Below are positions 8,727 to 21,100 of a DNA stretch of 23,169 nt, piece by piece (position 1 is the first letter of the stretch; each line of letters opens with the position of its first letter). Both the position numbers and the translations under genes were made by a program. The DNA is from Coptodactyla brooksi. Its lineage: Eukaryota > Arthropoda > Insecta > Coleoptera > Scarabaeidae. Below the pieces are notes generated by a model. It worked only from the letters and a program-made list of their open reading frames with translations, was not told the DNA's origin and did no database searches. The DNA lies in NCBI GenBank assembly GCA_033557675.1, contig JAWQRM010000399.1:1-23169 (forward strand), given 5' to 3'.

Positions 8727-9137
8727 TTTACTGCGGTCACCGCTTGTTGACAAGCTGCTTTTAGTTATTACATAAATGTTACTCCCTCTGTCCGAGAATA
8801 TGGTATACGTTTTGAATTGATTGTATATTCAAAATTTAGTCTCCGGTAGTTTATTAAATTCCAATAGGTTTGTTTTAATATTAACCAATTTTGGTCGCAA
8901 ATTTCCTCGCCGTGACCAGCCGTCATGCCCAGCGTTCTATTGCTAATAAATAGATAAGTTACGCTAATAAATAATAAATAATATATGATGTAATATACGT
9001 TTCTACGTAATGTTATAAACCGTATATTTGTAATGGTGGTTTTTATTCGAGTTTTCAGTTTATAAAATCATAATATGTATTATGCAGTAATAAAATGCAT
9101 GTTCCTTTGATGAAGAATTGAAGTATAGTTGGCAGAA
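8727..9137. other. 3' flank of the giant gene
   Basis: AT-rich sequence between the small candidate exon and the stop of the giant frame; no coding frame. Repeats of taataaa occur at about 8943-8990. Confidence 0.5.
9042..9047 (-). promoter_or_regulatory. Candidate polyadenylation signal AATAAA
   Basis: The plus strand reads tttatt, giving AATAAA on the minus strand 91 bp beyond the stop codon of the giant gene. This is a normal 3' UTR distance, but such hexamers are frequent in AT-rich DNA. Confidence 0.4.
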
Positions 9138-12100
9138 TTAATCGAAATTATATCTGGCTGGCGGTTCGCAACGTCCATACTGTGTCACAGCGTAAACCAA
9201 TATTAATGCTCTCCTTGACGCTTGCACGCCAAAAACCACAGCACTAGTTCTTTGAGCACTATGTACTCGCGATCGAATTACATTGTCAACGCTGATCTCA
9301 TACCCAAGGACTAGTTCATTGGAAGGTTGAGTCCATTTCACTAATACACTATCCGATGATATACGTTTCACCTCTTTAATTTTTAGCAAAGGCGCCGATG
9401 CACTACAAACATCAAGTGGTGCTGCGATCGGTCGAGATCTGGTAGTATCAGAGGCAATGGCGTCATTATCCCTAAGACGCAACTCATCAGCCATTGCTTC
9501 AATAATTCTGTCTTTATTGTCACATTTTTCCTCCAGTTCTTTTAAACAATTTTGCAAATCGAATAGTTTGACTGAACAACTGTGTACTCCCGTGTCAACA
9601 GGATAATTGCGAGCAACTTCAACCTCCGCATTATCACATGAGCAACGAATTTGTTCCATTAATATCTCCAGTTCTTCCATTTCCTTCCTTCTATCAACAT
9701 TTTCTTGTTGAGCTGCGCGAATATTTTTCTTCAACGCTTCATTATCCATAACTTTGGCCGTGGGCGCCATTTTTTTGATCTTCAATGGACACGTATCACA
9801 AACGCAAACTGGCGAGCAGTCGCACCCTGGACATTTTGTGCTATTAACAGTCGCTTCTGGACGGCTCGCCATTTGACTTCTAGCTTTCTTTCTCCTGTGT
9901 CTGTCGTCTGAAGATTTGCTTCTTTCCTTTTTCTTGCGACGTTCGCAGGCGCACACGTCACATTTGCAATGATGGCTATGTTTAGCTTTCGGAATTTTCA
10001 TCGCGTGCCCAAAATCGTCGCAAGGTTCGCACATGCATCTTCTGCATTTGCAGTCTTTTTTATGTGCAGATCGTTTAAGTTTATCCACAGAATAATCTGC
10101 AACTGTTAATTCATTGTCTTCTTGTATTGTGGGAGCTGCAAAAGGAGGCATCGGAGCGCAAATTGGGCATACACATCCGTTCCCGTGATTTAACTTGCTT
10201 GATTGCACGGTCTCGTCAAAACAAGGTATGCATTGACACTCAGGGCACTCACAACTGGGATCGTGCTGAGTCGATAAGGGTGCGGTAATTGGGTTTGCAG
10301 CTGTACGAAAATAAGGTAGACCTTGACAGTCCGGGCACTGACAGTTGGGATCGTACTGAGACGGTAAAGGGGCGGAAATCGATTCTATGGTCTCATCGAA
10401 ATAAGGTAGACTTAGGCAGCCTGGGCATTGACAGTTGGGTTCATGCTGACTCGGCAAGGGAGCGCAGTTCGGGCATATGCATGTCTGTCCATGACTTTCC
10501 TTAGTTGTTCTGGTTGCGTTAATATTATAGTGCAAACAAGGTTTGCACGCGCATTTTGGGCATTGGCAATCCGGTCCGTGTTGGATCGGAGTGGAAGCAT
10601 CAATTGGTCCTCTACGCGTTTCTCCGTAACTGTACGCAATTTGATCATTGCGCTCATCAAAACAAGGCTTGCACAGGCATTCTGGACATTGACAGTCCGG
10701 TCCATGTTGCACCGGTGCGGAAGAGTCAAATGGTCTCGCACGTGTTTCCCCGTAACTGTACATAATTGAACTTTCGCGCTCATCGAAACAAGGATTACAC
10801 AGACACTCTGGACATTGACAGTCCGGTCCATGTTGGGTCGGAGCAGAAATACCCTGCCGAAATTGAATTGGTTCTATGTTCTCGTCAAAACAAGGTTGGC
10901 ATAGACATTCAGCGCACTGGCAGTTCAAACCGTGTTGGGTCGGAACGGATGTACGAAATGTAACTGGTTTTACGTTTTCATCGAAACACGGTTGGCAAAG
11001 GCATTGCGCGCACTGGCAATTCGATGCATGTTGGGTCGGACTGGAAATGCCGCGACGGAACGTAATTGGCTCTATGTTCTCATCAAAACAAGGTTGGCAC
11101 AGACATTGTGCGCACTGGCACCATGGTTCATGCTTAGTTGGCAACATAGTTTCATGTAGCCTCGATGCAGGCGGTTTACAGCGACACTGTTCGCAATTGC
11201 AGTCTGGGCCGTGTCTAATCGAAGCTTCCTTTGAACCAGGAGCGCACATGCAGGATGGGCACTTACAATTGTCGGCATGTCTTTCAATTGGAGTAGATCC
11301 CTTCACAGCCTTTTGGCAAGGATCGCACAAACATTCAGGACACTTGCAACCTGATCCGTGCTTCGGATCTTTGCAAGGATCGCAGCGACATAGGGGGCAA
11401 TCGCAATCTGCTATGTGTCTTTCCAGTTCAGTACTTTTAGTCTTTTCTTGTACACGTTTTGTGCGAAATATAGGGTCATCGCACGGATCACAAACACAAC
11501 TATCGCAATTGCATTCTTTCTTATGCGTTCCAACTCCATCTTCTCCCCTTCGTGCTTCTGGTTTGTCTTTCATTTGGCAAGGGCTGCACGCGCACAACGA
11601 ACAATTACATTGTGACCCGTGTGCTCTAGTAAAATTTCCATAAGGGTCTCTTTTGCAAGGATCGCACGAGCAAGTATAACATTTACAATCCGGCGGATGT
11701 TCCTTTCCCCTTTTGATGGGCATCTTCAATGGTGCAATATCGGGGACTTTTGCTTGACCCCAAGAGGTAAAAACAGACGAAACTGGTGCATTTGCTACTG
11801 CTCGAATTTTCGGATCTCTACATTTCTTACACATACAAAACCAACAGACACATACGTCATCGTGTCTACCGCCGGTATCACACTCCTGCTGCCACTGACG
11901 ATTTCTCGCATCGGCTGCATTGTCTGTACAGGGATTACACCTGCATTTTATGCAATTACATGCAGTAGGGTGTTTTACATCCGGCGAACGTTTCCTTTCT
12001 GCCACTACCTCATCGGCACGCTCAGTATCAAGCACAATATCTTTGCATTCACGATCAGGCATATCAAAGCACTTGTCGCAAATACACTCTGGGCATTTGC

Positions 12101-15100
12101 AATCTATGTGACGTTTTTTATCCGTAGGGGCTAAAGAATAATCTACCTTTCCAGACTCACCCTGTCCCTCAAATCGTTTTCTGCTTTCTCTATCCACATC
12201 ATTGGCGCCTTCCTGGTCCAACTCTTCACAGTCACATGTAAACCCTGATCCCGATCTCGAATCCGCTTCATCACCTGGTCGCTGTCTACTTCTCACATCG
12301 GACTCTTTTCCCCCCTCTAAAGTTCTTCTGCCTCTGGTATCTGGTTGCTTACTACTTCCTATATCAGAACCTTTCTCACTTCCTCCTCCAGACGCGCCTC
12401 TGGTATCCATCCTTTCATAACCATCTGAGTCAAGAGGTGGTGTCTGATCATCGGGTCGCTTACCACTTTCTACATCAGAAGCTTTTTCACTTCCTCCACT
12501 TGACGTCCTTCTACCTCCGGTGTCCATCCCTTCCATACCATCTGAGTCAAGAGGTCGTGTCTGGTCATCTAATCGCTTACTACTTCCTGCATCAGATCCT
12601 TTTTCACTTCCTCCACCTGACGCCCTTCCCCCTCTAGTATCCATCCTTTCAGAACCATCTGTGTCGAGGGGTTGAGTCTGATCATCTGGTTGTTTACTAC
12701 TGCCTACATCAGATCCTGCGTCAACTTTATATTGATCATCATCACGTGTATCATAATGATCCCTATCACCAACGTCATATTGAGCATTGTCTTCGTATTG
12801 ATCCTTATCCTTTTCACTTCCTTTCATCATCGCCGTGTCTTCACTTTCTTGCAACTTCTCTACTGCAGTTCGTAGGTCATCGATATTATCTGCCTCAGGG
12901 TCCCCACAAGGTGCACATGCGCACTTCGGGCAAGTACATTTGTTCAATGGTACATTGTAATGCGCACATTTGTTACATGTACATTCTTCACACTGACAAT
13001 CAGGGACATGTAAGCATTCAATACATGTGCATATCGCACATCTACAGTCTGGATGATGTGGAGGGAGCAGAGATGGACATACCGTTACCACTTCGTCATC
13101 TGCACATGGTGCACAAAGACATTCAGCGCAATCACAGGGTATCCTATGTCCAGTGCCTATAATTTCTGACGTAGCTTCTTTTGTAAATCCTTTAGTAGGA
13201 TCGCATAAGCAGTCTACACAATCGCAATCCGGTGCATGGACGGGAGTTGTGTCGCCCGCTTTTTCAAACTTTGATGGATCACAAATGCAGTCTATGCAAG
13301 CACAATTTGGTGGATGAACTCCAGTCAGTTTTAGTGCACATGGTACCTTTTCAGTATCTATTGTCTGCTCTGTACATTCACAGATACTGTAGTTGCATTT
13401 CTGACATCGACAACCAACTGGATGTGGCCGATCCTGGGGCACTGGTAACTTCGAACTAAGTTTATCTGGAGATCCTGACCCATGACTACTACTTCTTAGT
13501 TTAGCTTCCTCGTCGATGCGAGCTGAATCACGACGAGAAGAACCTGTTCCGCTACCGGAAACGTGAGTTGGACCTCTTCGAATTGAGTCGCCTCGAGAAC
13601 TGGCTACACTACCGACTGCAGGACTTGGAGAACTACCTATTTGAATACTGTCTCGATGACGTGATTTGGATGCATCATCTGGAGACACGCGTTTTTCACC
13701 ACCTGAGCGACTGGAGCGCTGGGAATCTGCTTGTGACGAACGACGATCGGAAACACTTCCTTTGTGAGGGGAAGCATCAAAACCCTCGGCCCTTGGAGAT
13801 CTACCAGAGCCGGTAGTCCCGTCCTGCTCTATGAATTGTTCGACTTCTGGACGATCGGAGCGCGGATACTCTGCCTGTGAACGACGATCAGAACTGGCAG
13901 TGCCAACGCCGCCATATTGATATTCAGGAATAGCATCTATTTCCCGCCCACCTATATCTGGATGCAATGATCCCTCTGGAGTTCTCCTTGGATGTAGGGG
14001 ACTACCTGGTTGCTGACTTCCAATGTCACCTGCATACGAAGAATAATTTGGGTATGTGGGGCCAACGAATGGCTGCCCTATGTTGCCAGGAAACTCACCA
14101 GTCAAATTGTCACCTATAGGCGCGGATTCCGCTGGATACGTACTTTCCTCGCCTCGACGATCATCATCTACATGCCCTGTCGCAGCTGACGAGATAGGTG
14201 ATATCAATGAATGGTGCTCGTGTCCAGCAGACTCTCTTCCACTACGCACTGACGGAGTGACTGTAGATTCCCGATCGTCGGCAGGTTCCCTTGCTTTCTC
14301 AAATCGAATTGACGCTTCATATTCACGTCCAGCAGATTCCCTTCTGCTACGCGTTGATGGAGTCGCTGTAGATCCCCCCTCTTCTATAGGCAATCCTGCT
14401 CTTTTAGACGGAAGCGATACGTCATATTCCTGAGCTGGCTGAGAAGGTGTAGATCCGTCTACGTCGACAGGTGCTTTTGCTTTTCCAGATCTAATTGATC
14501 TATCGTGCTCATATCCAATGGACTCCTTTTGACTGTGCACTGACGGAGTCGCTGTAGATCCCTTTCCTTCGATTGGCAGGTCTGGTTTCGCAGATCGAAT
14601 CGACGCGGCCTGCTGTTGTTCAGCAGATGCTCTACTACTGCGCGCTGACGGTGAAGCTGCAGATCCGCCTTTGTCGATAGGTGTCCCCGCTTTCTCAGAT
14701 CGAATAGATTCGTCCTGATCGAATCCAACGGATTCTCTTCTACTACGCACTGACGGAGTTGCTGTTCTTTGTGGTTCACCTATATTACTAACGCGTAGAG
14801 TATCTTCAGCACTACTAGATCCGGATATCACTGATTCAACGTGTTCTTCAGGAAGTAGCGGGTGAACTCTCTCCGCTCCATCCACCGAACGCTGAATTCT
14901 GCCCACAGCCCCCACAGGTCCGCAAACGAAGTGCTCTGTTCCTCCAATGGACCGCACCCTTCTACATACGGAGTACTCTGTTCCGCCAACCGAACATACC
15001 GTTTCACAAACTTTGCGTTCCAGTTTTTCAACTGTAGGCTGCCTCCCTTCGGCAGGCAGTCCTCTTTTCTCCGGTCGACTTGATGCATCATACTCATATT

Positions 15101-18100
15101 CAGCGGGTTGTCTTTGACTGCGCACAGACGGACTAGCTGCGGATACCACTTCTTCGATAGGTACCCCTGCTTTCTCAGATCTAATTGACATATCACGCTC
15201 ACGTTCAGCAGATTCTCTTCGACCACGGACTGATGGAGCAGCTGAAGATTTTGGTGATGATGTTGCTTGGGAGGCTGCGTATTGCTCTTCGTCAATAGGT
15301 ACTCCCACTTCTCCAGGTCGGGCTGGTGTGCCATATTCATAGCCAGTGGCATCTTTTCGACTGCGTACGGACGGAGTGGCTATAGATTCCCTCTCGTCGA
15401 CACGTGCACTTACTTTCTCAGATGGAATTGATTCATCATGCTCATGTCCAGCGGATTCTCTTCGACTACGCACAGACGGAGAAGCTCCTTCCTCTTCAAG
15501 AGGCAATTCTTCCTTCTGCGATCGCACTGGTACGTCATATTCATGCCCAGCAGATTCCCTTCTACTTCGCTGTAACGGGGACGCTGCAGATCCTTCCTGG
15601 TCTCCTGGAGATCGAATTGGTATACCATCTTCATGCCCAGCAGATTCTCTCCGACTACGCATTGACGGAGTAGCTGCAGATCCACCACCCTCGTCCATGA
15701 TCGCACCTGCTTGCGCAGATCGAACTGATGCGTCGTGCTCACGTTCGACAGATTCCCGTCTACTGCGCGTTAACGGGGAAGCTGTAAACCGCTTGTCCTC
15801 CGCATGCAGTTCTGCTTTCTCAGATCGAAGTGATGCATCATATTCATACCCAGTAGATTCTCTTCGACTACGTGCTAACGGAGTGGCTGTAGATTCACGC
15901 TGGTCTATGGGCACTTCTGCTCTCGCAGATGGAACTGATCCGTCATGCTCACGTCCTACAGATTCTCTTCCACTACGCGTTGACGCAGAAGCTTCAGATC
16001 CCTCCGCGTCTAAAGGCAGTCCTGCTTCCTTGGGTCGAATTGGCGTGTCGCGTTCGTAGCCAGTAGATTCTCTTGGACTACGTACTGATGCAGCGGCTGT
16101 AGATCCAACCTCGCTCACATGCGTTCCTTCTTTCGCAGATCGGACTGATACGTCGCGCTCATGCTCAACAGATTCCCTTCTACTACGCGCTAACGGAGAA
16201 ACTGCAGACCCCTCCTCGCCTACGGGCACTCCTGCTTTTGCAGATTGAACTGATGCCTCATATTCATGCCCAGCAGATTCTCTTCGACTATGCACTGATG
16301 GTGTTGCTGTAGATCCAACGTCGCTCTCATGCGTTCCTCCTTTCGCAGATCTAACTGATGCGCCATGCTCATGTCCAACAGAATCTCTTTTACTACGCGT
16401 TGACGGAGAAGCTGTAGATCCCACTTCGTCCACGGGTAATTCTGCTTCTTCAGAACGAATTACAGTATCATCTTCATACCCAGCAGATTCTCTTCGGCTA
16501 CGTGCTGATGGAGTAGCTGTAGATCCAGTCTCATCCGCAGGCACTCTTGCTTTCGCAGATCGAACAGATGCATCAGGCTCACGTCCAACGGACTCTCCTT
16601 TACTACTGGATGAGGGAGAAGCTACAGATCCCCCTTTGTCCACAGGCTGTCCTGTTTCCTCAGGGCGAATTAATTCATCATATTCATGCCCATCAGATTC
16701 TCTTCGGCTGCGCACTGACGGAGTAGCCATAGACCCACTTTCACCCGCAGGCACTCCTGCCTTCGCAGATCGAACGGATGCGTCACGGTCACGTCCAACG
16801 GATTCTCTCTTACTGCGGGTTGACGGAGAAGCTACAGATCCTTCTTCGTCCGCAGGCAGCACCGCTCCCTCAGAACGAATTGATGCGTCATATTCATGCC
16901 CAGCAGATTCTACTCGGCTACGCGCTGATGGAGTAACTTCACCTTCATCCGTAGGCACTCCTGCTTTCCCAGATCGAACGGATGCGTCATGCTCACGTCC
17001 AAAAGACTCTGTTTTGCTAGGTATTGCCGGAGAAGCTACGGATCTTTCTTCGTCCACAGATAGTCTTGATTCGTCATATTCCTGTCCCGCGGATTCTCTT
17101 CGGCTACCTACCGACGGAGTGACTATTGATCCACCCTCGATTGCAGGTACATCTGCTCTTTCAGATCGAATCGATCCATCATGCTCACGTCCAACGGGTT
17201 CTTTTCGACTACCCACTGATGGACTGGCTATGGATCCTCCCTCTTTAGCAGGCATTCCTTCTTGCTTAGATTTAATTGATGCATCATGCTCAAGTCGAAC
17301 AGATTCTCTTGGGCTATGCACTGATGCAGCGGCAGAAGATTTTGGGGATCCTGAAACTTTCTCTTCGGGAAGGATATGCTCTTCTGGAAGTGAGGGTTGT
17401 ACTGATTTTCGATCGCCACTCGTTGTGGATGGAGACTTGATATATTTTGGAGAAGGTTGGGGTAGTTTTGAAGATAACCGGTCCGATGTAGAAGCTGCTG
17501 AAGGCGAACGAGTTTTTATGGCGCCAAGTTTTTGAGTCACTTCTCTTTCCTCATCACGTAGAGATGTGGGATGTGGCCGCGTCTTGCATATTGCAAGAGT
17601 GCACGATAGGTGTGACGGTGTAGATCGTAGCCTTTTGCAAGTTCTGGGAGAACAATCTTGATCAGTGTCTCCACCGTCGTATTGTCCTACCTGTGATGAT
17701 TTTGGACTAGTACTACTGGGCGAATGCGCGGCTTTTGGTTGTCTACTACCTGTTGTTTCAGGATGACGATCCGGTGCATCCGACATAGCACGGGAGCGAG
17801 GTGGTGTCATTACACCGGCATCCATTCGTTCACTGATCTGTTCGGGTAACGCGCCACCATCCTTGCTATCATATTTAGGTGAAATACGATCCCTCTGACT
17901 AGATAAACGGTTACGTTCACTGTCTTGCTTTGAGGAGGTACCAGGAGGAGGGCGTTTTGATAGTTCTGGATAATCAACAGGGGCCTTCAATCTTTCTCTT
18001 TCATAGTCGCAAACGGCTTTCAAACACTCTTGTGAGCACTCATATGAGTGCTTACAACTCCAAAACTGTTCATTATCGAACGATTGCATGGTACTTATCG

Positions 18101-21100
18101 ATTCTTGAACACAACCGCAGGTCAGAAAACATTCAGTGGATGTAATTTCAGCGCTGGTTTTGTGAACTACTCCATCATGTACCTCGCAAGTGCGTGAGGT
18201 ACAGGATGGATCTTCCAGTATGCTTTCAGATCCGCGGTACCTTTCACGTGGCGTCATGAGGTCCACTGACTTTATCGCACTGGAACGTTCCGAGGCTCTT
18301 GACTTCTCATTACTTGCTTGACGAGGAAATGGTCTCTCTGTTCCGCCAACTGACCGCAGCGTTCCTCCGGCAGATCGTACACTTCCGCGAACTGATCCTT
18401 CTGCATCGCGCGCTGATCGGTCTATTCCGCCAGGCGACCGCACAGTTTCAGAAACCAAGTGCTCTGTTCCGCCGTCCGATCGTACCGTTGCACAAAGTGA
18501 TTGCTCTGTTTCGCGAGCTGTAATACCTTCGCGAATGCCTTCCATTTCATGTATATAACATAGAATTCCAGAATTGCTAATGTTGGATGTTTCGGGGGTG
18601 CATTGACAACAAAGAGAACTTTTATCACACGTTTGTCCTGGTGGAGGACGGTAAACTCTACCGTACGGCACGTCTTGTGTTGGTGTGCTGAAATCGGAAC
18701 ATATTCCACAAAGTGGATTAATCTCTGCCCCAGGAGATTTACCCAAACGTGCAGACGGGGTTTCTTCAGCGTTTGCTGGGTGAGTTGCAGCAGTGTCACC
18801 GATAGAGTGGGGACCGGTTTGCTGCGATGCCATGCCCGATGAAGTCGCCCTACTACTATTGGAGCACATACAACAAGCCCATTCTGATTGCACCACGGGA
18901 ACTCCTTCAGAATGTCTACTCGATGGTGACTTATAGCCAGCGCTGCCGTCAGAACATGTGCACTCCAACACCGGTGAAATACTACCGCCCACCCTTATAC
19001 TACCCACGCCGACAGACGCATTTTCTGCACATGCACAACATTGTGGATAAAGACATGACTGCTTTTCGGATTTTATGCCTCCAAATGCAATTGATGCTTT
19101 TGTACTTCCCGCTGCCACGGAAGGAGGCTTTGAGCGACCTTGATACGATGGCGCAGGTGACTCTCGTGGGCTAAGATCGGATTTCAAACTTGCTTTTCCT
19201 ATTGATGGCGTTGTCGTCTTTCCTGGGCTAGCAAAGCCCGCCGTTGCTTTGCTATATTGAGAACAAGAACATGGAACACCACGCGAGCTCACATCTGACG
19301 GTTGCGCTCTTCCTATAGCTACCGTTACTGTTCGCTTACTTTTTCGAGAACATGTAGAAGGCTGACACGCTATGCCCGGTGTAAGGTTATCAACAACTGC
19401 AGATGCCTTATCTGTTCGCATAGACGTTGCACGTGAAGCGATACTCTCAGCAGTCACGCAAGTATTAGTACATGGCAGTGCCCCTAAAGGTAATTCAGTG
19501 GCATGTTGGCCTTCTGAATCTACGGGCACTCCTTTACATTTGGGAGGACACTGAAATGGACCTGACATAGTTTGGAAATCAAACTCATCGATAACGTCAC
19601 TGATTTCTGAGATGGTTTCTGGGATTTCCGTTTGTGCTGTCGACTGGCGACAAGGTCCGGTACATACAGATTTCCCAGTGCTCTTACTGTGCTTTGATAT
19701 AGCTACTTTTCGCTCACTAGGACGCAATGTATGAACATCAATAAAAATGTCCTTATTTGCGTTATCGCTAAATTGCAATACATTTGGCGACTGTGGTGAG
19801 GATTCCTTGGAATGAGGTTCGGCCGATGATGTTGCTGTTGTTACCTTCGTACATTTTACGACCAGAGGTGACGCTGCGGCAGATATCATTTCCCGTGGTT
19901 TAGGAATACACATCGTTTCCTTCGAGACTTTACGTTTCGCAGGACAGGACGGTATTTGACACATACGTTGTTTGTCTCGATGGCCAGGTACGGTATACTC
20001 CGTTTCTTTAGAAACCTGAATTTTTATAGGACATGTAGCAATGTGGCATACAGGCTGCGTAAAGTTTGATGCCGTAGTCTTTTCTGGATATGCACTGGCA
20101 GACGTAGATCTAACCTCGCCCTCTTTAACGCGACAGGAGCAACATTTAGATGCAATGTCCTTCCGAGGTAGTACGCGATTACCATCCCCCTTTTGAGGAT
20201 CTGGAGTTGAGGTTTTTTTTTGGCAAGGGCAGCAAGAAGTTGCGTTAGATTTTCTATTTGTTCCAGCTGAACGTGATGATATAGTTCCTTTATCAGGAAT
20301 TTTACGATATCCACTACTGCAGCTTGTATCAACATTTTGAATTTCGCTGGCATCAAATTTGGTGGATTTTGGGGTATTTGTATCTTGCGTTTTCAGTCGA
20401 AGGCTTACATTTCTGCACGTTCCGTCGGTACATAAAAATGGATTTGATGTGTTCAATGGAATATTTTGTGTATGTTTAGTGTTTTCTAAATCATAATAGT
20501 TTTGCTGAATACCAACATTTTCGCAAATATCTGCACATATGGCTCGGGACCTACTGCGCTCATTTCGTTCATAAACATTTTTGGCCGTTCTTTCACTTCT
20601 GCACGTTGCGTCGGTACATAAAAATTGATTTGACGTATTCGATGGAATATTTTGTGTATGTTCAGTGTCTTCTAAATCATAATAGTTTTGCTGAATACCA
20701 ACATTTTCGCAAATATCTGCACATATGGCTCGGGAGCTACTGCGATCATTTCGTCCATAAACATTTTTGGCCGTTTTTTGTTTTCTTCTAGATGACCTAC
20801 TAGTAGAAGCATATCGTTCGTTCTCATCAGAACTACCGGTTGTTGACCCACTAGAATCGCTCTCCCTGTACCGAGTACGACTTTTGATTACTTTGCAAGG
20901 TTGTTCACAACTAATCTTCACATCCAACTGAACTTTTGATCTTTTCCTTTCGCGGTGTTTAGAACATTCTTCACACAACGTGTTTCTAGCCTTTTTACAT
21001 TCACAGGTCCATCGAGTGTCGCCATCACGATCACCGGTCATGCATATTTCCGGTTTACAAATTCGCACATGTGTTGTTGGTTCGCTTGCAGCAGCTCTGC

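Noticed and set aside
10412..11643. Frames of up to 255 codons within Cys block II
   Set aside because: Shadows of the Cys repeats on the opposite strand or in another phase; the His/Cys motif is conserved only in the main frame.
14459..15742. Minus-strand frames of 106-174 codons in other phases of the 105-bp array
   Set aside because: They overlap the giant frame in a shifted phase and arise from the repeat period; they show no independent domain.
14195..17340. CRISPR-like regular repeat
   Set aside because: The units are contiguous coding repeats without constant repeats separated by unique spacers, in a eukaryotic context.
16636..17535. Plus-strand frame of 299 codons, and similar ones at 15346-16059 and 14056-14433
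   Set aside because: They are antisense shadows of the 105-bp array. Because the period is a multiple of three, any stop-free unit stays open across the array, and the Cys/Ser/Arg pattern is the reverse reading of the Arg/Ser/Glu unit.
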